Origin: Coniella vitis
Taxonomy: Eukaryota > Ascomycota > Sordariomycetes > Diaporthales > Schizoparmaceae
Length of the DNA stretch: 64,000 nucleotides
Reading direction: 5' to 3'
Assembly (NCBI GenBank): GCA_011317545.1
Contig: WUJK01000001.1
Coordinates: forward strand, 1,461,001-1,525,000
The position numbers and the translations under genes were made by a program. Under the pieces are notes generated by a model, which was given only the letters and a program-made list of their open reading frames with translations, made no database searches and was not told where the DNA came from. Positions 1-12,159 of this stretch are shown here, piece after piece (the stretch's first letter is position 1; every line of letters begins with the position of its first letter).

Positions 1-3000
1 AAACCGCTAATAATAGTATAAGAACCGCTCTACGTATACTTCCGCGTTTATACTATATATAGCTTCGAGTATAATAGCTTTCGTTAATCGGTCTATAATT
101 ACTATTAAATAAGCCTCTCTTATATCGTCCTTATAGGGGAGGTCGATTATAAAATCTATAGATAACTCGCTCTATACCCGCTTAGGTATTAATAGGGGCT
201 TAAAAGGCCCTTCCTCTAATATCTCTATACCGTCTTATATTTATAAACGTTATAATTTTATATAAACCGCCGAATACTATAGTATATACCTAGCTAAAAG
301 TAGCCCCTTATTATTATCGTAATAATAATATCCCTCCCTAGGTAGCTAGATAGGGTAGAGTTATAAATACTCTATATTAGTTTAGTATATAGGGGTTCCT
401 AATCCGGTAATTAGAGCTATTTACGGAACCTAAATAGTCCTTTCTTATTAATCGAGTACTCCGCTATAGATACCTTAATAGGCTTATTTTCGGATATTTA
501 TAGGTAAAGGGGAAAAGAGCGTTTACCCCTACGGATTATACCTATAAGCTAGGAGTATACCTTACTATATAAGGTAGTATCGTTTTATAAGCGTTAGAGC
601 TCCTCTTATATAAAAACCTCGCTACTTATTAGTAGTAGCTTATTATATATTATAACTTAGCTTATCTTTATTAATAGTAAAAGCTGGATTTATCTACCGG
701 TAAAGCGTTCGTTAGATATATTATATAGTATATCCTACTCCCTCCTTAAGAGGGCGTTTAGATACTTACTAGCTACTCCCGTATAATAGACTAAATAATA
801 TCGAAAACGAGCTATCGTCTCGGATTAGCGGACTTACCTCTCGGTAAAACGCTATAATATTATAAAATATTTAAGGTTCTTATAATCTAAGTAAATCGTA
901 AATAATAGTATAATACCCTTAAGCTCCGTATCCTATATACTTAAGTAATTAATAATAGCTAATAATTCCTTATCGTAGATCTTATAATTATATTCTATAG
1001 GGCTTAAATAGTATAAGTAATATACTACCGGGCGGAGGATATTATACTCATCCCTCTAAGAGAGGTAGCCGCTTAACGAATAGCTAGAATAATCCGCCTT
1101 TAGTATTATCTCCTTATCCGGATCCTATTAAGCGAATATAGGCTTACTAATAAAGAAACGCTTTAGCTATTCGAATATAGCTTCTTCCTACTCCCTAAAC
1201 TTAAATAAGACCCCCTTCTTAGTTAAGGCTAGAAGGGGCTCTACGACTTCGGAATAATTAGTAATAAACTAATAATAAAAGTTTATAAATCCTAGGAAGT
1301 TATAAACTCCTTTAACCGTCTTCGGAGCCTCCTAATCGTATATAGCATATACCTTCTCGGGGTCTATATAAATCCCTACCCCTGCTTCGATAATAAAGCC
1401 TAGATACTTTATCTCGGTTACGCCGAATTCGTATTTAGCGATATCTAAATTTAGACCTATTACTTCGAGAGTATATAATACTAGCTTTACCTTTACTCGG
1501 TAGTCTTTAGCCGTACTATCGGTATATATTAGAATATTATCGATATAAGCTAAATAGAAGATATCTAGGTAGGGGCGTAGAGCGTTATTAATATAGCGTT
1601 AGAACGTTACGGGAGCGCCTATAAGTCCGAACGGGGTTATTAGCTATTCGAAGAAGCTATACCTTATACGAAAAGCGGTCTTCTATTCGTCTCCTTCCTT
1701 AATATAAAGCTTATAAAATACTACTTATATATTAAGCTTAGTAAAATATTTAGCGTTTATAATATTAGATAGGGTCTCTTTAATAAGGGGGAGTAGGTAG
1801 CGGTTAGCTTCCGAAATAGCGTTAAGCGTACGGTAGTTTATATAAAAACGGAGGCTGCCCCCTAGTTTCTTAATAAAGATTATAGGAGCTCCTATTAAGG
1901 AGCTACTAGCTCTAATATAGCCTATATCGAATAGCTCGGTAAGAGTCTTCCTTAGTACGATAAGTTCTTCTCTAGATATCCTATATAACGAGTCTTATAG
2001 GGCGTTTATAATAAACTTATCCGCCTTCTTATATAGCCGAATCTTATAGTCCGCTCCCTCTTTATATAGCGGTAGTATAGAAGCTATATCCTTATTAAAG
2101 AGGTTTCGGAATTTATAATACTTTAAGGGGAGTTTCTTATTAACCGAGGATTCTACTTTCGGTAATAGGGCTTTAATAATATCGGCTATTATAATACTAA
2201 AAAACGCTATTTAAGCGGTATTTAAGCGTTTTATACGCCGGACTTCGCTCTAAATAATAAGGGTATTAATAGATATATAGTTAAAGTTCTTAGGATTATA
2301 TCCTCGTTCCTAAACCTCTAATCCTCCTACTTATCTAATACTTAAGCGGTGCTTATAAGCTATATATATTACCCTCTCTCTTTCTGCTTAAGGTTTTCTT
2401 AAAACGAAGTTATATTAAAGGCGGAGGATTATATAGGCCTAAATACGATATAAATACCCGTCTAAGTCTATATTAAGGTAGGTTATATAGCGGATAATAG
2501 GCTATTTATACGATATTCTCTCCCTTAACGATTAATAAAGGGTTTTAAGCGGGATAGGTATATACGAAAGTCTTAACTTATATATAAGTATCTCGCTTAT
2601 AGTAAAATAGTAATTATAGCTAGAATTAATAAGTATTAGGATAAATAGAGTTAAATTATAGAATAGGTTTATTATAAAATAGTTTCTATTTATCTAACGC
2701 TTTACTTCTTATAGGCTAAAGTCGAGACCTATAAGCTCCTATATACGATTCTATATAAGAGTAGCTAGTTTTCCTCCTATTCCTCGGTAATATCGTTAAG
2801 GTCGGTAAAGTTAGTATCGGCGATATTAATTTTCGTCTCCTATATAGCTCCTAAGCTAATAAGCGGGTATACGGGTAGGAAGGGGTAACGAGCGATTCTA
2901 TAGTTCGAATATCCGTACTTATAATAGAATCCCTACTCTTTCCTACGCCTAATCTCCGCCTAATTAACCTACCTTATACGCTATTTATTAGCCTATAGAG

Positions 3001-4466
3001 TATTAATACTAGTTATAGCCGTATCCCTATTGGGATCCGTATAAGGGTTTTACGGTTTTTATCCGTTTCCTCCTATTCGTTAGGTTATTCTAAAGCGTTA
3101 TACCGTAGCTTCGGATAAGTAGCTTAAGGGCGAAGTATAGCTATTATCTCGGATAGTAATATAGCTTTCCAGCTTAGCCGAGATATAGAATACTTTCTTT
3201 ATCTAATCGTTATATATCGACGGTATTTCTATACTAATAAGCTATATATATAATACGCTATTAATAGCGCCCTTTAGGTATATTAACTTAGCTAAGTCCG
3301 GCTATTCTATACCGCCGGAGTTTATTAGTAACTTCTCCTATTAAGAGAAAAAGTTAAGGAAGGGTTAGCCTTTCTTCTAGGTAAAGCTCCGGAGCCTCTA
3401 AGAAATAGTAATAACGTAGTTCTTATTATAGTATCGGTAGCGGAGCTATTATAGGAATAAGGAGGGTTTCTAAAGGCTATACTCTCTTCTTACGATATAA
3501 TAGCTCCTCGCTATAACCTTTATATCTCCCTCTAGGTATTTATAGATTTCTTAGAACTTATCTATATAATTCCCGATAAAGTAGGTATTTCGGACGAGTT
3601 TATACCTTATAATATACTCCTAAGCTAGGAATTAAATATATATACCCTTAAAGTTCGCTAGCTAAGAAAGGGGCTTACGTTTAGGTACGATTATACTCTC
3701 TAGGGCCTTATCTACGTTAATATTAGCGTTTTCTATATCTTAGGAGGTAGGGGTATAGGTATCTTCTAGTTTATTAAGTGCCGGATTAGGGTATTCGGCC
3801 GCTAAATTACTAATACTTACTAATAGCTCCTATAATAATAAGCTACGGGATTATTCGATTTATATAAATTATACTATAAGCGCTTCTAGGTTTTATACGC
3901 TATCTTCGCGCTACTATTATATTACTCCTTTAATAATATACCGCTACTCTTCTATTATTTAAGTAACTATTTATTATATAGTTATTATTATATTATTATT
4001 ATCGTTATTCGCTTAGGTAGGGAGTTACCCGAATTACTTATTATAGGGGTACGATATCCTAAACCTATACGCTAAATAAGTATATAAATACCGTTAGATA
4101 TATAGGGTAGGTAGAAAAGAAGTTAGTTAAATATAAATAGGTATTAAGAGAGCGTTCGTAGTTTTAATCCTAATTTCTATTATTAATTAACTTAAGGAGA
4201 GAAGTAAGAGTAGTATCTATATAGCGGCGCGAGAGCTGCTCTTAAGTAGCTCTTACGTTTAAAATCCACCCGTAGATAGAGTTTTCTATAGGTTTACCGT
4301 CGATACGGGTCCTATTACCGATAGTTTTTTATACGGCTTATAAGCTGCTCGGAAGATGCTCTTATTTAGCGCTTATATAATGCTAGTCTCTAGACGAGAA
4401 GGGAATATACTAACTAAGGCTTCGTACCCTGGTGTGCCGAAGCCGTGCATTTACCCGTAGGCCTGT
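1..4466 (-). mobile_element. Family B Ty3/Gypsy chromovirus copy B-prime, 5' part, RIP-inactivated
   Basis: This is the 5' part of a minus-strand copy of the element that is complete at 21010-28270. The left window edge cuts it in the integrase region, so the integrase C-terminus, chromodomain, antisense gene and 3' LTR are not seen. The RT active site, read on the minus strand at 1536-1547, is Tyr-Ile-Asp-Asn where Gypsy RTs have Tyr-x-Asp-Asp; a G-to-A change of the last Asp codon explains it. Reading frames are broken throughout by TAG and TAA. The right end (its 5' LTR) is split by family A copy A1, and the last bases of B-prime reappear at 12151-12159. Confidence 0.88.
4132..4466 (-). 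repeat. 5' LTR of B-prime, interrupted by A1
   Basis: Reverse complement of the 339-bp family B LTR. Of it, 335 bp lie here and the last 4 bp lie at 12156-12159, beyond A1 and its duplicated target; 335 + 4 equals the 339 bp of the intact LTRs at 21010 and 27932. The stretch around 4425-4460 is less mutated than the element's interior. Confidence 0.88.
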
Positions 4467-4936
4467 TATTATAACCTATGAACATATAGGTTATAGGAAC
4501 AGGCCAGCGCAACTATATACCAGCAAATCGGAACCTTAACGGACCGATAGGGATCTCTTATATAAGGATATCTGGATACTTATAATAATATAATTAGGGT
4601 TAGGGTCCTAATAGTTATACGATCGATAGAATCGATATCGACTGCATCGACTAGTATACTATAGATCGATAGGATCGATATCGATTATATCGACTTACTA
4701 AGATAATAGAAGGATATAAGGATAGGAGTTTACGGCTTAATATTAAATAGTTTCCTTATAATCTTTAGTTATAAATCTAAGTATTATTTTATATAATAGG
4801 GTAATCCCTCTTAATTACTTATAATACTTAATATTACTCGATAATATATAAAGACTTAAAGGTAATACTTCCCTACCTACTAATATATAACTTATAGGTA
4901 CTTCCAGAATCCGGGATTTAGGTAAGGATTATTATA
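4467..4936 (+). repeat. 5' LTR of A1 (470 bp)
   Basis: Begins TATTATAACC (probably TGTTATAACC before RIP) and ends GGATTATTATA. It keeps more CA and TG than the element interior, as in its first 60 bases. It contains GATCGATA-rich imperfect repeats at about 4620-4700 and a GGGTTAGGGT motif at about 4597. Confidence 0.92.
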
Positions 4937-5049
4937 TTTTTATAACTCTTATTTAGGACGGTTTATATATACCTCTTAAGTAATATTAAGTATAATAATA
5001 GCTCCTTAAACTCCTACCTTATCTACCTTAGGAGAAGGATATCGCTAGG

Positions 5050-8000
5050 TTATAACTTAGGAAGATATAATATACTAATTAATCGAACTTATCTAATAAC
5101 TCGCTATACTCCGGTAGAACTAAGAGTAATAGAATTATATTATCTATAGGTAGGCCTAATAGCTCGAATAATACTAAGCTACGGCCGCTATACCCCTAGT
5201 ACCTATTATTTAAAATACTAGTAACGGCTATAAGATAGATAAACCTATTATATATAACGGCAATTAGAAAACGCTTTAAGGATTCCTTACGTATTATAAG
5301 GCGTACTTCCTATATAATATAGTATAATTTATTACTAAACCCGATAAAGTTATCCTAGCCGGTATATAACTCGAAAAGGATACGCTTATCTAGTACGAAC
5401 CCTTACTTTATAACTATATTAAATACCTAGGTAACCTCGATTAACGTAAGATAACTACTAAGAATATATTCGACTTATTCGTAGGATTCGAATATATCCT
5501 TAAGGAAATATTCGGTAACCCTAACGAAGAACGGATTATAGTATAATAACTTATAGAACTTAAGCAGAATAAGTCTGCTTTAGCCTATATAATCCGCTTT
5601 AAGTAACTCTTAATACGCCTCCCTTAGGAAGATAAGAACCTTATAAAATACTATTATAAAGGACTTAAAGATAAGGTTAAAGACGAAATCTCTAAGTAAG
5701 ATTAGCTTAAAGACTTTATAATATTTAGTAATAATATTATCCGTATCGATAACCGTCTCTACGAAAGATATATAGAGAAAAGTAAGAAAGAAGGAAGCTA
5801 TACTATATAGAGGAATTACGCTAATATAGGACGGCGGATTTAATAGATAACTAACCGTAGCTTCTAGTAGTAAGGTATAGTAGTTAGCGGTACTATATAT
5901 ATAGGACCTATAAAGCTCGATATAGCTTAGCGTAAACTTATAAGTAAGGAATACTTTAATTATAATAGGATAGGCTACTTCGTACGAGAATACCGATAAC
6001 CTAAGAAACCTAGAGAATTTAAGAAAATCCCCGAAGGATAATAAGCTAATATTATAATACGCGAGATTATAAACTCTACTCCTAGCTAAAATTAGCTTTT
6101 AGAATAAGTATCGGATAATCCCGATTATAGACTCCTTAACTAAACCTTCTATTATAAGGATAATTATATAACGTACCTCTTAGTAAAGTAAGGCTTAGGA
6201 TAGTTCCCTTAGAAACCTTATAAGGAATAATAAATTATAGTTACCTAGAGGACGCCTCTCCTAACGGATAACGATCTATTCGAAAAACTAGTAATAGAAT
6301 AATAAGCCTAGCTTATTAGGGAATACCCCTATTAGCGCGATATAGAAGGATACGAACCGCCTAACGAAACGAGTATTTTATAAAGCGATATTACGGAAAT
6401 CATAGAGTAATAGGAAATGCTTAGTATTAGATAAAATACTAACGCCTAAACTATTAATAAAGGAACGAGCTTAGAATTAGAAAGCTCTATAAATAAAGAT
6501 ACCGATAAAGGAGATATATATATATTACCTTATCCGCGGTATTATACTTAGAGAACTATTCCGAATAATATCTTATTAAAACGAAACCCCCCTTATATAA
6601 GAAGATATACGAATTAATTATCTCTATAAAAAGTATTATTAGATTATATAATTTACCTATATTACTTATAATTATAGATAATACTTTAAATATAAGGTAA
6701 CTAACGAATAGTTCCCTATACGCGAAATAGGGTATAATATTATCGCTTATAACGACGATAATAGCGATTATTATAAAGTACTTAGAATAAGGGGAAACTA
6801 CGCTAGTATTAGCCTTATATATAATACCCCCTACGGATATACTATACGATAAGTAAAATAATACTAATATATAATACCCTAGTATATACCTTACGTATAA
6901 GAAAAAGCGCTCGATTAGTATAGAATACGTAACTAGAAATAAAGGGAAAAGCTCGTAAGGCCCGTATATATAGAACCTATATACTATAGCTTCTATAAGC
7001 GCGCCGATTATATAGAATACCTAACGGATAAAGCGTATACCTATTATAACCTTAAGGATAATTAGCCCGGAGTATAGACTCCTTATACCGAAGAAGAAAA
7101 TTAAGTACGCTTATAGCGATAGGCCGTAGTATATATACGATACGGAATATAATAAGCTAAAAAACTAGCTTAGATAATAGCCCTTAGAGTATAGTAAGAA
7201 TAGTAGAACCTAAAAGGTAAGGATCGCTTATAAGGGATAATAAGCGATTAGAACTTATAGTAAAGTCCCTTTATATAATAGATAGCTCGATATACGAATA
7301 TTTAAAAATCGTAGTATAAATTAATAATAAAAACTATATAGTATTCCTAGATAGCGGAGTATAAGGAAACTTTATATCCCTAAGTATTATTAATAAAGAA
7401 CGGATACCTTAGAAGAAGAAGATAGAATCCTATAAACTTAGTACCGTAGAAGGTATAGAAGTCGCTTATAGCTAAGGTATTATCGATATAGAATCTAATT
7501 AATTATTAGTTATAATCTACGGATATATAATACTAATAAACTTCGATATTACGGATACCGTATAATACGAGTTAATTTTAGGTATATTATAGTTAAGAAA
7601 GGAAAATCCTTGAATCGATTAGACTAATAGCTATATTTTATAGGATAAAGCGGATACCTAAGAAACGGTTATAATTAAAGGTATAGGATCGGATTTAGTT
7701 ACTAAGCGATACCTAGATAATAGGGGCTTAAACGAATTTATATATACCTCTAAATCGAGAAGAGCTAAAACGATAGCTACCCTAGGATATAATAAACCTT
7801 AATAGCTTATAGAGAAGGATTTAGTAATAGTTAGTACCTAATAGAATAAGGGATACGGTAGATTAGGATACGATATAATAGGATTCTATAGATAATAGGA
7901 TATATTATTACGATAAGTTTAAGAAGGAACTAAGTATATATAACGATATCTCCTTATAATAGTAACTATATAAGACGAAGATATATTTAAAGACCTCTCC

Positions 8001-10797
8001 GGTATACTAGAAGAATATCGGAAGTTTATAAAACTATTTTAAGGAAAATTCGATAACGGCCTACTAGAGTACGGCCTATACGATTATAAGATTCTACTTA
8101 AAGAAGGAGAATAACTAAAGTTCTTTCCTATCTACGGATTAGATAAGGATAAACTTAAAGTACTTAGAGAATATATCGACGAAAATCTTAAGAAAGGCTA
8201 TATTAGACCCTTATATTTACTAGTAGGATACCTAATCTTATTTATACTAAAGAAAAACGGTAAGCTATAACTATACGTTAACTATCGGTAACTTAACGAT
8301 ATTACTATTAAGAATCGGTACCCTTTACCTCTCTTTAAAGAACTTAGAGATAGACTTAGAGAAGCCTAATAGTTTATAGCCCTCGACCTTAAGGAAGGAT
8401 ATATATATATTCGTATTAAACCCGGAGAAGAATAGAAAATAGGGTTTAGAATACGCTACGGATATTTCGAATATCTTATTATACTATTCGGACTTACTAA
8501 CGCCCCTATATTATTCTAAGAAATAATAAACTTTATCTTATATAAGCACTTCGATTATTTTATAATCGCCTATCTAGATAATATCCTTATTTACTTAAAG
8601 ATATTCGAGGAATACTAGAAGTATATTATAATAATCCTATAAATCCTCTAAGATAATAAGATTTTAGTAAAACCTATTAAATATAACTGGAATACTTAAG
8701 AAGTTAACTACCTCGGATATACTATTATACTAGGGTATATACGAATATAGAAAGATAAAGTATAAGTAGTTAGGGATTAGCCTATACCTTAGAACGTTAA
8801 GGACGTTAGAGCCTTCTTAAGCTATATTAACTTTTACCGATAATTTATTAAGAACTATAATAGTATTATAATACTATTTATAGAACTTACGAAAAAGGAT
8901 ATTACCTTTAATTAGAATAAATAGGTATAGAAAGCCTTTAATATAATTAAGGATATAGTTATATTAAAACTAATCCTAATCGAAGTAGACTAAGATAAAG
9001 TTTTCGAAATCGAGATAAATATATTAGATTATATACTCGGTAGATAACTCGGATAATAAGACGATAAAGGACGATTACGGATAATTAGTAACTTTAGTAA
9101 GAAGCTAAACGGATTAGAACTTAATTACGGAACGCCCGATTAGGAACTTATAATAATAGTAGAAGCCTTTAGGGAATAGCGATACTATCTTATCGGCGCG
9201 AAATAATAAATTCTTATATATACGGATTATAAGAACCTTTAGGTATTTACCTTAATAAAGTAGCTTAATAAACGATAAGTTAGATAATACGAATTTCTAT
9301 TAGAATTCGACTTTAAGATTATCTACTATAAAGGTAAAGAAAACGAATAAATAGACGCTCTTAGTAAACGGTTAAACTATAAGGATAGTAATAGTAAAGA
9401 CTAAAATATTATAGTAATCTTTAAGGAAGATTTAGACGGTAACCTTATTATACTATCTATTACTAAGGAACTTAACGTAATACTATATATCGAAGGAGAA
9501 ATACCTAACCTCGATAGTATAATAATATTAGAGTAAAACGATTATATTAGAAATATCTATAGTATACCTATATATAAATACTAAGGAATTAGAGCAACCT
9601 ATAAAAGGATCTAATACTATTAAAATCTATTAAACCTTAAGAAACGAGTTATAAATATTATTAATAACTACGATATATATAAACGGAATAAGATAGAACG
9701 ATATAAACCTTACGGACTACTATAACCTCTACTAATACCTATAACTATTTAGTTATCTATTAGTCTAGACTTTATTATTAAGCTATCTTTCTTACGAGAA
9801 CCCTTAACTTAGGTATAATACGATAGTATCCTAGTAGTAGTTTATAGATTAAATAAGTATATATACTTCCTACTATATAAAGAAAGTAGTACCGTAGAAG
9901 AACTCGTATATATATTCCTCCGTATTATTATCGCTAACTATAGAATACCTTAGGAAATTATATTAGATAGAGATAGAAAATTCGTATTAAAATTCTGGAT
10001 TTTACTTACTAAATACCTCGGAACAATATAACGTATATCTACGGCATTTTATTCTTAGATAGACGGATAAATAGAATATACTAACTAAATTATAGAATAA
10101 TATCTATAATACTATATTAACTACGAATAAGATAATTAGGTCGAACTTTTGCTAACTATATAGTTCGCTTATAATAGTATAGATATAACGAGTATAGGAA
10201 AATTACTATTCTTCCTATTCTATAGATATAACCCTACGGTATATTACGAAATACTATTAGGTGGAAATGCAGAAATAGTAGACTAATACGCTAGAAGAAT
10301 TAAGTAATTATATAAAGATACTCGATATATACTTTAAGACGTTAAAGAATAAATAACGAAATACGCTAATTAGAAAAGGATTAAGGGATTAATTCTATAG
10401 AAGGGAGATAAAATCTACCTTAACTATAAAAATATTAAAACTACTAGACCTAGCGATAAACTCGATTATAAAAAACTCGGATCTTATAAAATTATACGAT
10501 AGATTTTACTAGTTAACTATAAATTGGAAATCCTATATATACGCCTATACCCAATCTTCTATATTTTACTTCTAGACCTAGTATTAATAGACGTAGAACT
10601 CTCGTATAATATAGATATTATCGAACTAGAATAAGTATAATACGAAGTTAAATAGATTCTCGACTTACGTAAACGCGGACGCGGAAAATAATACCTTATC
10701 TAATAGAAAAATTACGATAATTCGGAAAATACTTAAGAACTACTAAAGAATATATACCTAGACCTTATTAAAGAATACGAAAAACAAAAGTTATTAT
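5050..10797 (+). pseudogene. gag-pol relic of A1
   Basis: Decayed polyprotein of a chromodomain Gypsy element. The gag knuckle at 5952-5993 has CX2CX4HX4C spacing, but all four metal ligands now read Tyr, as expected from TGY-to-TAY and CAY-to-TAY changes. The retropepsin site at 7347-7361 reads Leu-Asp-Ser-Gly-Val (normally LDSGA or LDTGA). The RT box at 8571-8582 reads Tyr-Leu-Asp-Asn instead of YLDD. An RNase H-like stretch lies at about 9000-9375 and the integrase core at about 9570-10300. A chromodomain at about 10645-10797 shows the KxYLIxxKNYDNSENT pattern, with TAG in place of the conserved Trp or Gln codons. Gag start and gag/pol boundary are not resolved. Confidence 0.88.
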
Positions 10798-10813
10798 AGC
10801 CTTAGATAGAGAA

Positions 10814-10885
10814 GGTATTATAGGGAATCGAACCCCGGACCTCTTAGTAAGAAACTAGGAACTCTAACTATTAAGCTATAAGACT
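10814..10885 (-). tRNA. tRNA-Arg(UCU)-like sequence inside A1, degraded
   Basis: A 72-nt sequence antisense to the element. The T arm contains GGTTCGATTCC, a B-box match. The D arm has a TAGCTTA...GTTAGAG A-box form, and the anticodon stem CCTAG / CTAAG frames the loop TTTCTTA, giving anticodon UCU. The variable loop is AGGTC. The acceptor pairs at about 5 of 7 positions after mutation. Copies of the same length occur in A2, A3, A4 and A5. Probably not functional now; whether it was ever a working tRNA is unknown. Confidence 0.55.
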
Positions 10886-10973
10886 ACTTATATCTTTAAC
10901 TATAATAATTATCTATAGAAATAACTAGACCCCTTATTAAGGACTATTAATAGTAAACTCTAAAGAATTAAAG

Positions 10974-11561
10974 TTATAAACTAGAAGCCCTAATACCCTA
11001 TAAATTACTAATAAGGAAATTAGACGGAGATAACGGAGAAAACCTAGACTAATTAAAATCCTCTAATACGGTAATTATAAAACCCTTAGGTAACGGGCCT
11101 TCCGGAACGGTCGGCTCTGTAGAATAATATTTAGCCTTAGCGGCTAAACGCTCCTTCTCTATCTCCTTACGCTCTATACGATCTAGGTCCTCTAAATTCG
11201 ATAAACTATAACGAATAGTATACGCTATCCGCTCTTACTATATCTTCTTCTACCTATATAAACGTATTAGTTTATCTTCTAGCTCCTTAATCTTATCCTC
11301 TAACTTTTAATATTATAAAGAGATATATAAAAGGTCGGCAGAATTAGTCGTCTCTAAAATATCGTAATAAGGAAGCTTTAAATATATATACTTAGTATAG
11401 CGAGAAGAATCGCTAGGGGAAACTTAATAAGAAGTCTTACCCTTAGAATCGTAGTAAAAGTAAGGATATATCTCGAAGGCGTTCGAAAGAATAATTAAGT
11501 ATAAGGATAACTTCTATTTAATAGAATTAGACCTTAGATTTAACGAACGAGGTTTTATTAT
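10974..11561 (-). pseudogene. Antisense coiled-coil ORF of A1, RIP-broken
   Basis: A 196-codon frame antisense to the element, between the tRNA-like sequence and the 3' LTR. It is exactly 588 bp here and in A2, A3 and A5. Codons 1-2 read ATA ATA, probably former ATG codons. About eight internal codons are TAG or TAA, all explainable from CAG, CAA or TGG. A charged heptad-like stretch lies at about residues 85-142 (KLEDKIKELEDKLIRLYR, then LEDLDRIERKEIEKERLA), preceded by a Tyr-rich segment and followed by a Pro/Gly-containing tail ending in SSL. I do not recognise the family. Position and constant length argue for a real accessory gene of the element. Confidence 0.65.
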
Positions 11562-11680
11562 ACGAGAAGACGATAATATAACGAATTAGGAAAGTATAAT
11601 CCGAAGTAAGAATATTAGGCAGGATTACTTACGGAAATATTATAGGTCTTTAGGGATAAAGACTAATAGAAGGGAGATAA

Positions 11681-12150
11681 TATTATAACCTATAAATATA
11701 TAGGTTATAGGAATAAGCTAGCGTAACTATATACTAGCAAATCGGAACCTTAACGGACCGATAGGGATCTCTTATATAAGGATATTTAGATACTTATAAT
11801 AATATAATCAGGGTTAGGGTCCTAATAGTTATACGATCGATAGAATCGATATCGACTATATCGACTAGTATACTATAGATCGATAGGATCGATATCGACT
11901 ATATTAACTTACTAAGATAATAGAAGGATATAAGGATAGGAGTTTACGGTTTAATATTAGATAGTTTCCTTATAATCTTTAGTTATAAATCTAAGTATTA
12001 TTTTATATAATAGGGTAATCCCTCTTAATTACTTATAATACTTAATATTACTCGATAACGTACGAAGACTTAAAGGTAATACTTCCCTACCTGCTAATAT
12101 ATAACTTATAGGTACTTCCAGAATCCGGGATTTAGGTAAGGATTATTATA
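11681..12150 (+). repeat. 3' LTR of A1 (470 bp)
   Basis: Same length and ends as the 5' LTR, preceded by the polypurine tract AGAAGGGAGATAA. The GATCGATA repeat block is at about 11835-11905. Confidence 0.92.
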
Positions 12151-12159
12151 CCTATAATA
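12151..12159 (-). repeat. Last 9 bp of the B-prime LTR region after A1
   Basis: CCTATAATA is the RIP form of CCTGTGACA, the terminus of the family B LTR read on this strand. The first five bases are the duplicated A1 target. Confidence 0.8.

Larger units (their letters stand above)
4467..12150 (+). mobile_element. Family A Ty3/Gypsy chromovirus copy A1, complete but RIP-inactivated
   Basis: Complete 7684-bp LTR element with two 470-bp LTRs. It sits in the 5' LTR of B-prime. The 5-bp target is CCTGT on the left (4462-4466) and CCTAT on the right (12151-12155), identical apart from one G-to-A change. Order: 5' LTR, gag with a CCHC-type knuckle, protease, RT, RNase H, integrase, chromodomain, an antisense tRNA-like sequence, an antisense ORF, an AGAAGGGAGATAA polypurine tract, 3' LTR. 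The domain order protease-RT-RNaseH-integrase and the terminal chromodomain make it a chromovirus. No frame is open over a useful length. Confidence 0.93.

Noticed and set aside
4590..4610. Interstitial telomere or chromosome end
   Set aside because: Only two telomere-type units, always at the same place in family A LTRs, so part of the LTR.
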